In this document: positions 8,009 through 20,204 of the stretch, piece after piece
Layout of the letters: every line of letters starts with the position of its first letter
Numbering within the stretch: position 1 is the stretch's first letter
Origin: Microbacterium indicum DSM 19969
GTDB taxonomy: Bacteria > Actinomycetota > Actinomycetes > Actinomycetales > Microbacteriaceae
Direction: 5' to 3'
Length of the DNA stretch: 64,000 bases
Assembly: GCF_000422385.1 (NCBI RefSeq)
Contig: NZ_AULR01000004.1
Span: forward strand, 1-64,000
Position numbers and translations under genes: made by a program
Notes under the pieces: model-generated
Told to the model about the DNA's origin: nothing
Seen by the model: the letters and a program-made list of their open reading frames with translations, nothing else
The model's database searches: none

Positions 8009-8413
8009 TCAGTTGGATGTGAAGCCGACGAGCTGGCCGCCCGTGATCTTCACGGCCATGTTGTAGATGCCGGCGGCGACGGCGCCGAGCACCGTCACGA
8101 CGATGAGGTTGAGGATCGCGCACACCGCGCCGAACGCGAAGACCTGCGGCAGCCCGATCGCGGAGGCGAGGGAGATGGATCCGTCGCTGAAGCTGCTCAC
8201 GAACTCGTCGAGCTGGCCGATGAGACCCGTCGACTGGATGATGAGGAACAGCAGGAGGATCGCGACGAGCGTGACGATCGCGATCGCGATGGCGATCAGG
8301 AACGACAGCTTGACCGCCGACCAGAAGTCGACGTAGACGAGGCGCAGGCGGACCTGCTTCGACGAGGACTTCTGCGCGGACTTCTGCGCGAGCTTGTCGG
8401 CTACCGTGCTCAT
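8009..8413 (-). CDS. DUF3566 transmembrane protein
   Basis: A 134-aa membrane protein with a charged N-terminus and two long hydrophobic segments, at about 33-62 ([15 protein letters not shown] onward) and about 90-118 ([15 protein letters not shown] onward). Its start overlaps the gyrA stop as ATGA, so it is co-translated with gyrA. DUF3566 genes sit directly beyond gyrA throughout actinobacteria; the function is not established. The position and the [13 protein letters not shown] segment make the family call secure. Confidence 0.9.
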   Translation of the reverse strand: MSTVADKLAQKSAQKSSSKQVRLRLVYVDFWSAVKLSFLIAIAIAIVTLVAILLLFLIIQSTGLIGQLDEFVSSFSDGSISLASAIGLPQVFAFGAVCAILNLIVVTVLGAVAAGIYNMAVKITGGQLVGFTSN

Positions 8414-10956
8414 GCGTCACCTTCGGGGGTCTCGGGAGCGTTGTCTTCTGCCGATTCGTCGGCGTCTTCGTCCTCACCCAGACCGCGCTCGCTGTTGCGA
8501 GCGATCGTCAGGATGCTGTCGCCCTTGGCGGGCCTGGCGAAGACCACGCCCATCGTGTCGCGGCCCTTGGCGGGCACCTCGGCAACGGCCGAGCGTACCA
8601 CCTTGCCCTTCGCAAGCACGACGAGCACCTCGTCGTCCTCCTCCACGATCAGGCCGCCGGCGAGCTCGCCGCGGTCGTCGTTGAGCTTCGCGACCTTGAT
8701 CCCGAGGCCGCCGCGGCCCTGGATCCGGTACTCCTCGATCGCGGTGCGCTTGGCGTACCCGCCGTCGGTCACCGTGAACACGTATGTGTCGGCGCGGGCG
8801 ACCGAGGCGCTCAGCAGCTCGTCGCCCTCGCGGAACGACATGCCCTTGACGCCGCTCGTCGCGCGGCCGAGCGGTCGCAGCGACTCGTCGCTCGCCGCGA
8901 ACTGCAGCGACATGCCCTTGCGGCTGATGAGCATCAGGTAGTCGTCGCCGTTCACGATCATCGCGTCGAGCAGCTCGTCGCCGTCGCGCAGGTTGATCGC
9001 GATGATTCCGCCCTGGCGGTTCGAGTCGTACTCGCCGAGGCGCGTCTTCTTGATGAGACCCGCCTTGGTCGCGAGCACGAGGTACTCGGCGTCCTCGTAC
9101 GTCTTGAGCTCGATGACCTCGGCGATCGTCTCGTCGGGCTGCAGCGCGAGCAGGTTCGCCACGTGCAGGCCCTTCGCGTCGCGCCCGGCCTCGGGCAACT
9201 CGTACGCCTTAGCGCGGTAGACGCGGCCCGTGTTCGTGAAGAACAGGATCCAGTGGTGCGTCGTCGTGACGAAGAAGTGCTCGACGACGTCGTCGCCGCG
9301 GAGCGCCGCGCCCTTCACGCCCTTGCCGCCGCGGTGCTGCGAGCGGTAGAGGTCGCTGCGCGTGCGCTTGACGTAGCCCTCGCGCGTGACGGTGACGACG
9401 ACCTCCTCCTCTGCGATCAGGTCCTCGATCGACACGTCGCCGTCGAAGCCGTGCAGGATCTCGGTGCGGCGGTCGTCGGCGAAGCGGTCGGCGATCGCGG
9501 CCAGCTCGGTCTTGACGATGTCGCGCTGGCGCTCCTCCGACGCGATGATCGCGCGGAAGTCGGCGATCCTCGCCTCGAGCTCCGTGGCCTCGTCGATGAT
9601 CTTCTGCCGCTCGAGCGCCGCGAGGCGGCGGAGCTGCATCGCGAGGATCGCGTCGGCCTGCAGGTCGTCGATGTCGAGCAGCGCCTTGAGGCCCTCGCGC
9701 GCGTCGTCGACCGTCGACGAGCGCCGGATCAGCGCGATGACCTCGTCGAGCGCGTCGAGCGCCTTGAGGTAGCCGCGCAGGATGTGCATGCGCTCCTCCG
9801 CCTTCTTGAGGCGGAACTTCGTGCGGCGCACGATGACGTCGAGCTGGTGCGTGATCCAGTGCGAGATGAACCCGTCGAGCGGCAGCGTGCGGGGCACGTT
9901 GTCGACGATCGCGAGCATGTTCGCGCCGAAGTTCGTCTGCAGGTCGGTGTGCTTGTACAGGTTGTTCAGTACGACTTTCGCGACGGCGTCGCGCTTGAGT
10001 ACGACGACGAGGCGCTGGCCCGTGCGGCTCGAGGTCTCGTCGCGGATGTCGGCGATGCCCTGCACCCGGCCCTCGCGGGCGAGCTCGCCGATCTTCACGG
10101 CGAGGTTGTCGGGGTTGACCTGGTACGGGAGCTCGGTGATGACGAGGCAGGTGCGGCCCTGGATCTCCTCGATCGCGACGACGGCGCGCATCGTGATGGA
10201 TCCGCGGCCCGTGCGGTACGCCTCGTGGATGCCCTTGGTTCCGAGGATCTGTGCGCCCGTCGGGAAGTCGGGGCCCGGGATGCGCTGCATGAGCCCGCCG
10301 AGGAGCTCCTCGCGGGGCAGGTCGGGGTGATCGAGCGCCCAGAGCGCGGCGTCGGAGACCTCGCGCAGGTTGTGCGGCGGGATGTTCGTCGCCATCCCGA
10401 CGGCGATGCCGACCGAGCCGTTGACCAGCAGGTTCGGGAAGCGGGCAGGCAGGACCGTGGGCTCCTGCGTCTCGCCGTCGTAGTTGTCCTCGAACTCGAC
10501 GGTGTCTTCCTCGATGTCGCGCACCATCTCGAGCGCGATCGGGGCCATCTTCGTCTCGGTGTATCGCGGGGCGGCGGCGCCCTGGTTGCCCGGGGATCCG
10601 AAGTTGCCCTGGCCGAGCGCGAGCGGGTAGCGCAGCGACCACGGCTGCACGAGGCGCACGAGGGTGTCGTAGATCGCGCTGTCGCCGTGCGGGTGGTACT
10701 GACCCATGACCTCGCCGACGACACGGGCGCACTTCGAGAACTTCTTGTCCGGGCGGTAGCCGCCGTCGTACATCGCGTAGACGACGCGGCGGTGTACGGG
10801 CTTCAGGCCGTCGCGCACGTCGGGCAGCGCGCGCCCGATGATCACGCTCATCGCGTAGTCGAGATAGCTGCGCTGCATCTCCGACTGCAGATCGACCTGG
10901 TCGATGTTGCCGTGGTTGTGCTCGAGGATCTCGTCGGGGCGTTCTTCGTCTGCCAT
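8410..10956 (-). CDS. gyrA: DNA gyrase subunit A
   Basis: An 848-aa breakage-reunion subunit of gyrase (A2B2), which introduces negative supercoils. The catalytic tyrosine is Tyr132 in AAPRYTE. The quinolone-resistance region keeps Ser93 and Asp97 ([10 protein letters not shown]), so no classic resistance change is present. The C-terminal beta-pinwheel carries a GyrA-box variant (QHRGGKG). The last ~30 residues are acidic. It lies 35 bp downstream of gyrB and overlaps DUF3566, forming a gyrB-gyrA-DUF3566 transcription unit. Confidence 0.98.
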   Translation of the reverse strand: MADEERPDEILEHNHGNIDQVDLQSEMQRSYLDYAMSVIIGRALPDVRDGLKPVHRRVVYAMYDGGYRPDKKFSKCARVVGEVMGQYHPHGDSAIYDTLVRLVQPWSLRYPLALGQGNFGSPGNQGAAAPRYTETKMAPIALEMVRDIEEDTVEFEDNYDGETQEPTVLPARFPNLLVNGSVGIAVGMATNIPPHNLREVSDAALWALDHPDLPREELLGGLMQRIPGPDFPTGAQILGTKGIHEAYRTGRGSITMRAVVAIEEIQGRTCLVITELPYQVNPDNLAVKIGELAREGRVQGIADIRDETSSRTGQRLVVVLKRDAVAKVVLNNLYKHTDLQTNFGANMLAIVDNVPRTLPLDGFISHWITHQLDVIVRRTKFRLKKAEERMHILRGYLKALDALDEVIALIRRSSTVDDAREGLKALLDIDDLQADAILAMQLRRLAALERQKIIDEATELEARIADFRAIIASEERQRDIVKTELAAIADRFADDRRTEILHGFDGDVSIEDLIAEEEVVVTVTREGYVKRTRSDLYRSQHRGGKGVKGAALRGDDVVEHFFVTTTHHWILFFTNTGRVYRAKAYELPEAGRDAKGLHVANLLALQPDETIAEVIELKTYEDAEYLVLATKAGLIKKTRLGEYDSNRQGGIIAINLRDGDELLDAMIVNGDDYLMLISRKGMSLQFAASDESLRPLGRATSGVKGMSFREGDELLSASVARADTYVFTVTDGGYAKRTAIEEYRIQGRGGLGIKVAKLNDDRGELAGGLIVEEDDEVLVVLAKGKVVRSAVAEVPAKGRDTMGVVFARPAKGDSILTIARNSERGLGEDEDADESAEDNAPETPEGDA

Positions 10957-10991
10957 CGGGCTCTCTCCTTACGTCCGGTCCGCGTTCTCGA

Positions 10992-13136
<2,145 letters not shown>

Positions 13137-13177
13137 TCAGACGCGACAGATCCGTCGGGGATGGGATCCTGGGTGCA

Positions 13178-13672
13178 CTAACCGTAGGTATCGCGCGGAC
13201 CGCGCCCTGGAACGCGTCTGAAGCCATGATTCCAGGTAGGGACGTCCGGCCCATGGAAGCGGATGTCCCGAACGCCGGCGTGGGGGTAGAGCTCGATGAT
13301 GCGGGTGAGGAACGCCGCGCGCATGAGATGCATCTGCTTGCTGCGCGCCGTCGAGTCGCACTTCACGACGACGAGGCCCTGCGCGAAGGTCTCGATGAAC
13401 GAGTGCGCGGCGTTGTCGTCGCCCGCGATCTCCTGCCAGTTGAGCGCGAGGGTCTCGCGCTCGAGCTGCGGGTTCCACCCGCTCCCGGCGGTGAGCGCGT
13501 CGATCGCGTCGCCGATGGATCCCGGGTCGCGTCCCTTCGTGAAGGGCGCGGATCCCTCCTGCTGGCCGCGCTGCCGCTTGCGCCGCCTCGCCGCCTTCGA
13601 CAGCGGCAGCCCTCGCAGCCGCAGGTAGGTCGCGATCGTCTCGGGGATCCCGGGGGGCCGCTCGTCAGCCAT
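13178..13672 (-). CDS. DUF721 / DciA-like protein
   Basis: A 164-aa protein located immediately after recF, where DUF721 proteins are found across actinobacteria. The N-terminal ~60 residues are basic and variable (KAARRRKRQRGQ). The C-terminal domain has the family pattern of a W-x-E-I-x-G segment (LNWQEIAGDD) followed by the ST-A-R-S-K-Q-MHLMRAAFLTRI core. Members of this group are related to DciA, which helps load the replicative helicase; that role here is inference. The start at 13672 overlaps the recF stop by 8 bp. Confidence 0.85.
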   Translation of the reverse strand: MADERPPGIPETIATYLRLRGLPLSKAARRRKRQRGQQEGSAPFTKGRDPGSIGDAIDALTAGSGWNPQLERETLALNWQEIAGDDNAAHSFIETFAQGLVVVKCDSTARSKQMHLMRAAFLTRIIELYPHAGVRDIRFHGPDVPTWNHGFRRVPGRGPRDTYG

Positions 13673-14843
13673 GCGACTCGTCCAAGGGGTGCTCGGCCAA
13701 CGGGCCCAGGACCTGCCCCGCCTCGATCCGGACGGCGTGATCCCGAAGCGGGTCGGGGAGATCGCCCGCGACGGCCGCCGTCACGATGACCTGCTCGTAG
13801 CCCGCGACGACGGCCGCGAGGCGCCTGCGCCGAGCCGCGTCGAGCTCGGCGAACACGTCGTCGAGGATGAGGATCGGGTCGCCGCCGAGCGACTCGGCCC
13901 GCAGGAGCTCGGCCGACGCGAGGCGCAGCGAGAGCGCGACCGACCAGCTCTCGCCGTGCGACGCGTACCCTTTGACGGGCAGCCCGCGCAGACGGAGCAC
14001 GAGGTCGTCGCGGTGCGGCCCGACGAGGGTGATCCCGCGCTCGAGGTCCTGTGCGCGCTTCTCCGCGAGCGCCTGGCGGAAGCGCTCCGCCGTCGCGCCT
14101 CCCGTCGGCGCCGTCTCTCGGGCGTCTCCCTCCTCGGGGTCGGCGCCGCCGATCGACTGCGCCCAGGCGAGCCCGGGGGCGTGATCCTCGCCCGCGATCG
14201 CGGCGTAGGCGTCGGCGAGGGGCTTCTCGAGGTCGGCCGCGAGCGCCGCGCGGGCGTCGATGATCTGGGCGCCGAGCTCGACGAGCTTCTCGTCCCACAC
14301 GTCGAGCGTCGTCAGCTGCTCGACCTTCATGCCGCGAGCCCGCGCCGACTTCAGCAGGGCGGTGCGCTGCCGCAGCGTGCGGTCGTAGTCGCCGATGATC
14401 CCCGCCATGCGCGGAATCCGCTGCACGAGCAGCTGGTCGGCGAAGCGGCGGCGGACCGAGGGATCCCCCCGCACGATCTGCAGATCCTCGGGGGCGAAGA
14501 GGACGACCTGCGCGTACCGGGGCAGCTCGCTCGGCCGGACGGGGTTGCCGGAGACGCGCGCCTTGTTGGAGCCCTGCTTGTTGACCTGCAGCTCGAGCTG
14601 GACGGCGCGGGATCCGTGCACGAGCCGCGCGCGGACGAACGCCGCCTCCTTGCCCTCGCGCACGAGCGGCGCGTCTGACGAAACCCGATGCGATCCGAGG
14701 GTCGCGAGGTAGGCGACCGCCTCGGCGAGGTTCGTCTTGCCCTGGCCGTTGCGGCCGACGAGCAGGTTCGTGCCGGGGCGCAGGCCGAGCTCGGCCTGCG
14801 CGTAGTTGCGGAAGTCGACGAGGCTCAGGTGCTCGACGATCAC
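13665..14843 (-). CDS. recF: DNA replication and repair protein RecF
   Basis: A 392-aa SMC-like ATPase that helps load RecA at single-strand gaps. Walker A is GRNGQGKT at about 30-37. The ABC-type signature and Walker B lie in the C-terminal third (ILILDDVFAELD). The N-terminus MIVEHLSLVDFRNY is typical. It follows dnaN by 19 bp and overlaps the DUF721 gene, giving a dnaN-recF-DUF721 unit. Confidence 0.97.
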   Translation of the reverse strand: MIVEHLSLVDFRNYAQAELGLRPGTNLLVGRNGQGKTNLAEAVAYLATLGSHRVSSDAPLVREGKEAAFVRARLVHGSRAVQLELQVNKQGSNKARVSGNPVRPSELPRYAQVVLFAPEDLQIVRGDPSVRRRFADQLLVQRIPRMAGIIGDYDRTLRQRTALLKSARARGMKVEQLTTLDVWDEKLVELGAQIIDARAALAADLEKPLADAYAAIAGEDHAPGLAWAQSIGGADPEEGDARETAPTGGATAERFRQALAEKRAQDLERGITLVGPHRDDLVLRLRGLPVKGYASHGESWSVALSLRLASAELLRAESLGGDPILILDDVFAELDAARRRRLAAVVAGYEQVIVTAAVAGDLPDPLRDHAVRIEAGQVLGPLAEHPLDESHG

Positions 14844-14862
14844 GTCTCGAGCCCGGGCCCGA

Positions 14863-16008
14863 TCAGCGCAGCAGCAGGTTGGGCTGCAGCAGGTACTTGA
14901 AGTTGTCGTTCCCCGCGTCCTCGGCCGACGTCTGGGCCGACACGAGGATCGGGCTCAGCTTGTTGGCGTTGTCGCTCGACGTGAAGGTGATGCGGGCGAA
15001 CTCGCTCTTCACGGCCCCGAGCGCGTCGAGGAGGTACTGCGGGTTGAGGCCGAGCGTGACCTCGTCGCCGCCCGTGAGGGTCGAGTCGACGGCCTCGGAC
15101 GCGCGCGCCGCGTCGCCGCCGGCCGCGTCCATCGTCACCTCGGTCTGGCCGAAGGTGAAGCGCAGGGGAGCCGAGCGGTCGAGCACGAGGGCCACACGGC
15201 GCACGGCCTCCTGCAGGTCGCTCGTCGAGACGACCGCGTAGTGGCCGGTCTGCTCGGGGAAGAGGCGGCGCACGGGCGGGAAGTTGCCCTTGATGAGCAG
15301 CGACGTCACGGTCTTGTTCCCGGCCGTGAAGGCGATGATCTCCCGGTCGCCCGATCCCGAGAACGCGATCGAGATGTTGCCGCCGTGCGAGAAGGTCTTG
15401 CCGACCTCGTTGAGCGTGCGCGCCGGGACGAGCGCGGTCGCGTCGTGCTGCGCGCCGTCCCAGTCGATGTCGCGGATCGCGACGCGGTAGCGGTCGGTCG
15501 CCACGAGGCTCAGGTGCTGGTCCTTGACCTCGAGCTGGACGCCGGTGAGGACGGGGGTCACGTCGTCGCGCGACGCGGCGAAGGCGACCTGCGCGATCGC
15601 GGTCGCGAAGTCCTCGCCCGGGACGAGGCCCGACTCGCCCGTGACCTCGGGGATCGCGGGGTACTCCTCGACGGGCATCGACGCGAGCGCGAAGCGGGCG
15701 GGGCCGCAGACGACGGCGACGCCGCCGTCCTCGTCGGTCGAGATCTCGATGGGGGCGTTCGGGAGGCGGCTCGCGATGTCGTTCAGGAGTCGGCCGTGCA
15801 CGAGGATCGTGCCGGGCTCGTCGATCGTCGCCTCGATGACGGTGCGGGCCGAGGCCTCGTAGTCGAAGGCCGAGAGGGCGAGTAACCCGTCCTCGGTCGA
15901 CTCGATGAGCACGCCCGCGAGGATCGGCTGCGGGTTGCGCTGCGGCAGCAGCTTGACGACGAACGAGACCGCCTCGCTGAACACGTCTCGGTTCACGTGG
16001 AACTTCAC
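14863..16008 (-). CDS. dnaN: DNA polymerase III sliding clamp (beta subunit)
   Basis: A 381-aa protein of full length with the three-fold repeated clamp domains. The N-terminus MKFHVNRDVFSEAVSFVVKLLP is characteristic, and the C-terminus ends in the Leu-rich strand LLQPNLLLR. It forms the ring that tethers the replicase. Its start follows AGGGAGTGCTCC on the minus strand. The 590 bp upstream are oriC. Confidence 0.98.
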   Translation of the reverse strand: MKFHVNRDVFSEAVSFVVKLLPQRNPQPILAGVLIESTEDGLLALSAFDYEASARTVIEATIDEPGTILVHGRLLNDIASRLPNAPIEISTDEDGGVAVVCGPARFALASMPVEEYPAIPEVTGESGLVPGEDFATAIAQVAFAASRDDVTPVLTGVQLEVKDQHLSLVATDRYRVAIRDIDWDGAQHDATALVPARTLNEVGKTFSHGGNISIAFSGSGDREIIAFTAGNKTVTSLLIKGNFPPVRRLFPEQTGHYAVVSTSDLQEAVRRVALVLDRSAPLRFTFGQTEVTMDAAGGDAARASEAVDSTLTGGDEVTLGLNPQYLLDALGAVKSEFARITFTSSDNANKLSPILVSAQTSAEDAGNDNFKYLLQPNLLLR

Positions 16009-16598
16009 GGAGCACTCCCTCTGTGGCTTGTTACCCGCGACACGGTGCGAGATTCGACGCGATGGGCGCGAGTCACGGGAGAACCCATGCTAGTAGCTCG
16101 TCGTCGACGCGCTCGACCCCCGGTCTCCGCCGCCTGAGGTGATCGGATCCCCTTCTCAGAGAAGTTCTCTTAACAGCGTTAACGGCTGTGGAGAATGTGG
16201 ATAACTCTGTGGATCCCTGTCGGGTCATGGGAACTACATCGTTGTGATCTGTGGACGGGGTGCGGAGGCAGCGTGGACGAGCGACCTGCGGGCGATTCGC
16301 CTCTCACAGCGCTTTTCACACCCCGAGGGCGTGTCCTGCACAAGCGGGTCGCGTGTCTCCACAGTTATCCACAACTTGTCCACACTGGGGAGAACCATTA
16401 AGGGGTGGGGATCCGGTCTGTCAAGGCCGAGTTGGGGAATACGTCACCGCGGGTTCACATGCCGGAGGCCGCACACGGGCCCGGAAACCGCGAAAAGCCC
16501 CCGATCCGGCGATCGGGGGCCCTGTGGATAACGTGTGGAGAAGTCGCCGGATATGCTGCGGCGACACGCATCGGCGTGTGGATGGAGTCGGGCGCGTC
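16009..16598. other. oriC: origin of replication (oriC)
   Basis: The dnaN-dnaA intergenic region with clustered DnaA boxes. Perfect boxes are TTATCCACA (or its complement) at 16196-16204, 16365-16373 and 16523-16531, and the actinobacterial form TTGTCCACA at 16376-16384. One-mismatch boxes are at 16187-16195 and 16534-16542; weaker ones are near 16208-16216 and 16250-16258. The most AT-rich stretch, a candidate unwinding element, is around 16165-16183 beside the first cluster. Position between dnaA and dnaN is the standard actinobacterial origin. Confidence 0.92.
16493..16520 (-). terminator. dnaA terminator
   Basis: A 10-bp stem (16497-16506 with 16511-16520) and 4-nt loop, followed on the minus strand by TTTTCG. 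It lies about 80 bp beyond the dnaA stop and would stop leftward transcription before most of oriC. Confidence 0.75.
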
Positions 16599-18002
16599 TC
16601 AGCCGCGGCCGAGCTGCGCCGTGATCTCCTGCACCTGGTTGTACACCTGGCGTTTCTCTTTCATGAGCTCCGTGATCTTCTTCGTCGCGTACATCACGGT
16701 CGTGTGGTCGCGCCCGCCGAACAGCTGGCCGATCTTCGGCAGCGAGAGGCTCGTGCGCTCGCGGCACAGGTACATCGCGATCTGTCGGGAGAGGGCGACG
16801 GCCTGCGCGCGGCTGGGTCCGTAGAGGTCCTCGACCGTGAGCTTGAAGTACTTCGCGGTCGCCTCGATGATCTCGGTCGGCGAGACGACCGTGTCCTCGG
16901 GCTTGTCGACGATGTCGCGCAGCACTCCCTCGGCGAGCTCGCGCGTGACCTCCGAGCGGTTGAGGCTCGCGAACGCCGAGACGCGGATGAGCGCGCCCTC
17001 GAGCTCGCGGATGTTGGTCGAGACCGCCGTCGCGATGTACTCGATGACGTCCTCGGGGATGTAGATCCGCTCGCTCGACGCCTTCTTGCGGAGGATCGCG
17101 ATGCGCGTCTCGAGGTCGGGCGCCTGCACGTCGGTGATGAGGCCCCACTCGAAGCGCGAGCGCATGCGGTCCTCGAAGCCCGTGAGTAGGCGAGGCGCGA
17201 CGTCGCTCGTGATCACGACCTGCTTGTCGTGATCGTGCAGCGTGTTGAAGGTGTGGAAGAACGACTCCTGCGTCTCGGCCTTCCCCTGGAGGAACTGGAT
17301 GTCGTCGATCAGCAGGATGTCGAGGTCGCGGTAGCGCGCGTTGAACGCGGCGCCGCGGTTGTCGGCGATCGAGTTGATGAAGTCGTTCGTGAACTCCTCG
17401 CTCGAGACGTACCGCACGCGAACGCCCGGGAAGAGGTTCTGCGCGTAGTCGCCGATGGCGTGGAGGAGGTGGGTCTTGCCGAGGCCGGAGTCGCCGTAGA
17501 TGAAGAGCGGGTTGTAGGCCTTCGCCGGCGCCTCGGCGACCGCGACCGCCGCGGCGTGGGCGAAGCGGTTGGACTGCCCGATGACGAAGTTGTCGAAGAC
17601 GTATTTCGGGTTGAGGCGGGTCTCGCTGCGCGACGCCGTCTGGGCCGTCTCGATGGGGCGGGGCCCGGGGCGATCCGCCTCCGCCCGGCTCGCGGCCTCC
17701 TCGCCGATCGGGTTCGGCTCGGGGACGTACGCCTGATCGGCGAGCTCGGGGTTCACGACGACGCGGAAGGACCCGACGCCCTCCCCGACCTTCGCGAGCG
17801 CCTCCATGATCGGCTCGCGGGCGTTCTTGTTGATCTGCCCGGCCGTCAGGTCGTTGGGCACGTCGAGATAGAGCGCCCCGCCCATGACGCCCTGCGCGAC
17901 AGCGAGGTTCAGGAAGCCCTCGAGCTGCGGCGTGATCCGATCGTCGCCTTCGAGCTCGGCGACGACCCGTCGCCACACGGGCACATCCGGTACCTCTGCC
18001 AT
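16599..18002 (-). CDS. dnaA: chromosomal replication initiator DnaA
   Basis: A 467-aa AAA+ initiator that binds DnaA boxes and opens oriC. Domain I is at the N-terminus (VPVWRRVVAEL). A variable linker with Pro/Glu-rich sequence runs to about 130. The AAA+ domain has Walker A GDSGLGKT at 170-177 and Walker B ILLIDDIQFL. The C-terminal DNA-binding domain has the signature GGRDHTTVMYA. I chose the ATG at 18002 because AGGGGGA lies 7 nt upstream; a GTG at 18023 in frame is the alternative. Confidence 0.97.
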   Translation of the reverse strand: MAEVPDVPVWRRVVAELEGDDRITPQLEGFLNLAVAQGVMGGALYLDVPNDLTAGQINKNAREPIMEALAKVGEGVGSFRVVVNPELADQAYVPEPNPIGEEAASRAEADRPGPRPIETAQTASRSETRLNPKYVFDNFVIGQSNRFAHAAAVAVAEAPAKAYNPLFIYGDSGLGKTHLLHAIGDYAQNLFPGVRVRYVSSEEFTNDFINSIADNRGAAFNARYRDLDILLIDDIQFLQGKAETQESFFHTFNTLHDHDKQVVITSDVAPRLLTGFEDRMRSRFEWGLITDVQAPDLETRIAILRKKASSERIYIPEDVIEYIATAVSTNIRELEGALIRVSAFASLNRSEVTRELAEGVLRDIVDKPEDTVVSPTEIIEATAKYFKLTVEDLYGPSRAQAVALSRQIAMYLCRERTSLSLPKIGQLFGGRDHTTVMYATKKITELMKEKRQVYNQVQEITAQLGRG

Positions 18003-18027
18003 CCGCACGTCCCCCTTGTTCACAGCC

Positions 18028-18050
18028 TGTGGATAACTTGGAATACGCTA
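18028..18050 (-). promoter_or_regulatory. dnaA promoter with DnaA box
   Basis: On the minus strand TAGCGT (18045-18050) fits a -10 hexamer. A perfect TTATCCACA box at 18028-18036 covers the expected transcription start. This suggests repression of dnaA by its own product. Confidence 0.6.
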
Positions 18051-18275
18051 GCCAGGAAGGGCCTTCGCCGCAAACGTCGCGGACGCCGGATCCGCGTGTC
18101 TCTCCCGGGCGCGCGGGGTCGCTGTGGGGATACTGTCAGATTGCGCCCGCGGTTTGCGGAATCCGGGCGCGTCGGCGTAGCCTGTTTCGGTTGACTTCCG
18201 CCCTACCTGGGCAGTTTCGTACGACGTCTCCGGTGAGTCGATTCCGGTGACAATCCCACCCGGAGTGAGAACACG
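18051..18275. other. dnaA-rpmH divergent intergenic region
   Basis: This region holds the divergent promoters of dnaA and the rpmH operon. For rpmH, TAGCCT at 18178-18183 is the best -10 candidate, with an earlier TACTGT near 18131. No gene is seen. Confidence 0.5.
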
Positions 18276-18413
18276 ATGAGCAAGCGCACCTACCAGCCGA
18301 ACAACCGCCGCCGCGCCAAGAAGCACGGCTTCCGCGCCCGCATGCGCACCCGCGCCGGCCGCGCGATCCTCAACGCGCGCCGCAGCAAGGGCCGCACCGA
18401 GCTCTCGGCGTAA
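18276..18413 (+). CDS. rpmH: 50S ribosomal protein L34
   Basis: A 45-aa, very basic protein starting [20 protein letters not shown], with the L34 signature [15 protein letters not shown]. It belongs to the large ribosomal subunit. It heads the conserved rightward rpmH-rnpA-yidD-yidC-jag-rsmG operon that faces away from dnaA. Confidence 0.98.
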   Translation: MSKRTYQPNNRRRAKKHGFRARMRTRAGRAILNARRSKGRTELSA

Positions 18414-18435
18414 CACCTTCTTCCTCACGCCGGGT

Positions 18436-18774
18436 GTGCTTGCGCGTACGCAGCGGATCACCCGCGGGATCGACTATCGAACAGTCGTCCGGCGGGGATC
18501 GCGGTGCGCGAGCACACCCGGCGTGACGCATGTCGTGCTGACGCAGGAGCCGCGCCCCGCGCGCTTCGGCTTCATCGTCAGCAAGGCCGTGGGCAACGCC
18601 GTCACGCGCAACACCGTGCGTCGCCGGCTCAAGGCGATCTGCCACGAGGCGGCGCCGGGCCTGCGCGACGGCGCCGACGTCGTGATCCGCGCGCTCCCCG
18701 CCGCGGCGACGATGCCCTTCGCGGATCTGCGCCGCGAGATCCTCGCGTGCCTCGAGCGCAGGGCATCGGCATGA
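18436..18774 (+). CDS. rnpA: ribonuclease P protein component
   Basis: A 112-aa protein that assists the RNase P RNA in 5' maturation of tRNAs. The family motif around FIVSKAVGNAVTRNTVRRRLK (about 47-67) is complete. The GTG start at 18436 is 22 bp after rpmH. Its stop overlaps the yidD start as ATGA. Confidence 0.96.
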   Translation: MLARTQRITRGIDYRTVVRRGSRCASTPGVTHVVLTQEPRPARFGFIVSKAVGNAVTRNTVRRRLKAICHEAAPGLRDGADVVIRALPAAATMPFADLRREILACLERRASA

Positions 18775-19118
18775 GCGTCCTCCCCTCGACCTCCTACGGC
18801 ACGGCGCGCTTCCGCGTGCTGGGCTACCTGGATCCGCGTCTGATCCTGCGCAACCTCGGGCTGTCGCTGCTGACCGCCTACCGCGCCGTGATCTCGCCCC
18901 TCTACGGCGAGGTCTGCCGCTACTACCCCTCGTGCTCCGCCTACGCCGTCGGCGCGGTGCAGCAGCACGGCCTCGTGAGAGGATCGGGGATGGCGGCGAT
19001 GCGCATCGCCCGGTGCCACCCCTGGGCCGCCGGCGGCGAAGACGACGTGCGACCGCACGAACACTTCTCGTACGACCTGACTCCTCGCGGATTCGTCATG
19101 CCGCGTCGAAAGGACTGA
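18771..19118 (+). CDS. yidD: membrane protein insertion efficiency factor YidD
   Basis: A 115-aa protein that aids YidC-dependent membrane insertion. It shows the YidD core: AYRAVISPLYGEVCRYYPSCSAYAV, with the two cysteines, then a Gly-Met-rich MAAMRIARCHPW segment. The ATG at 18771 overlaps rnpA by 4 bp, and yidC follows after 6 bp. The ~30-residue N-terminal extension and basic C-terminus are typical of actinobacterial versions. Confidence 0.95.
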   Translation: MSVLPSTSYGTARFRVLGYLDPRLILRNLGLSLLTAYRAVISPLYGEVCRYYPSCSAYAVGAVQQHGLVRGSGMAAMRIARCHPWAAGGEDDVRPHEHFSYDLTPRGFVMPRRKD

Positions 19119-19124
19119 CCTTCC

Positions 19125-20204
19125 GTGGACTTTCTCGGGAACATCCTCGTCCCCATCCGCTGGGTGATCGAGGCGATCCTCGTCGGCTGGCACTGGGTGT
19201 TCACGCACCTCGGCATGTCCCAGGACAGCGGACTCGCATGGATCCTCTCCATCGCAGGCGTCGTCGTCATCGTGCGACTGGCGATCTTCCCCCTCTTCGT
19301 GCGGCAGATCAAGAGCCAACGCAAGATGATGGAGATCGCGCCCGAGATGCGCAAGGTCCAGGACAAGTACCGGGGCAAGCGCGATCAGCTCTCGCGTGAG
19401 GCGATGGCCCGCGAGACGCAGGCGCTGTACAAGAAGCACGGCACCTCTCCCCTGTCGAGCTGCCTCCCGCTGCTGATCCAGACCCCGATCTTCCTCTCGC
19501 TGTACTGGACGCTGAACGACGTCCGCACATGGGCGGCCGCCGACTCACCCGGCCGCAACTCGTGGCTGTTCACGTCCGACCTCGTGCACCAGTTCAACGA
19601 CGCGTCGCTGTTCGGCATCGCGCCGCTGCACATGACGCTCGTGCAGCACTTCCAGCAGACGCCGGTCTCGGTCTCCGCGATCGTCCTGCTGATCATTCTC
19701 GTCGCCGCGATGATCGCGACCCAGTTCTTCACGCAGCTGCAGATCGTGTCGAAGAACCTCTCCCCCGAGGCCAAGACCGGCCAGGCCTACCAGATGCAGC
19801 GCGTGATGATGTACATCATCCCGTTCGCGATGATCTTCTCGGGCGTCTTCTTCCCGCTCGGCGTCGTCAGCTACTGGTTCTTCAACAACCTCTGGACGAT
19901 GGGCCAGCAGTTCTACATCATCCGCGAGAACCCGACCCCCGGGTCCGAGGCCTGGAAGGCGCGCGAGGCGCGCGTCGCGAAGCGCGGCAAGGCCATCAAC
20001 AAGGAGGGCAAGGTCGTCTCGCGCGAGGAGTACGAGCGCGAGCAGGAGGAGCTCCTCCGCCTGGCCGAGATCGAGCGCCAGAACAAGGCGAAGCGCGTGC
20101 AGCCGAAGAGCGCGAAGCGGGCCAAGAAGGCCCCCCAGCAGAAGCCGCAGCAGAACGGCCAGCAGGGCGGATCCGCGCCCGAGGCCGACGGGAGCAAGGC
20201 ATGA
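19125..20204 (+). CDS. yidC: membrane protein insertase YidC
   Basis: A 359-aa integral membrane protein that inserts and folds membrane proteins alone or with SecYEG. The first membrane segment is near residues 5-30, the conserved cytoplasmic coiled-coil loop (RQIKSQRKMMEIAPEM) follows at about 62-90, and further segments lie at about 110-240. The last ~90 residues are very basic and Gln/Ala-rich, as in actinobacterial members. The start is GTG with AAAGGA upstream. The stop overlaps the jag start. Confidence 0.95.
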   Translation: MDFLGNILVPIRWVIEAILVGWHWVFTHLGMSQDSGLAWILSIAGVVVIVRLAIFPLFVRQIKSQRKMMEIAPEMRKVQDKYRGKRDQLSREAMARETQALYKKHGTSPLSSCLPLLIQTPIFLSLYWTLNDVRTWAAADSPGRNSWLFTSDLVHQFNDASLFGIAPLHMTLVQHFQQTPVSVSAIVLLIILVAAMIATQFFTQLQIVSKNLSPEAKTGQAYQMQRVMMYIIPFAMIFSGVFFPLGVVSYWFFNNLWTMGQQFYIIRENPTPGSEAWKAREARVAKRGKAINKEGKVVSREEYEREQEELLRLAEIERQNKAKRVQPKSAKRAKKAPQQKPQQNGQQGGSAPEADGSKA

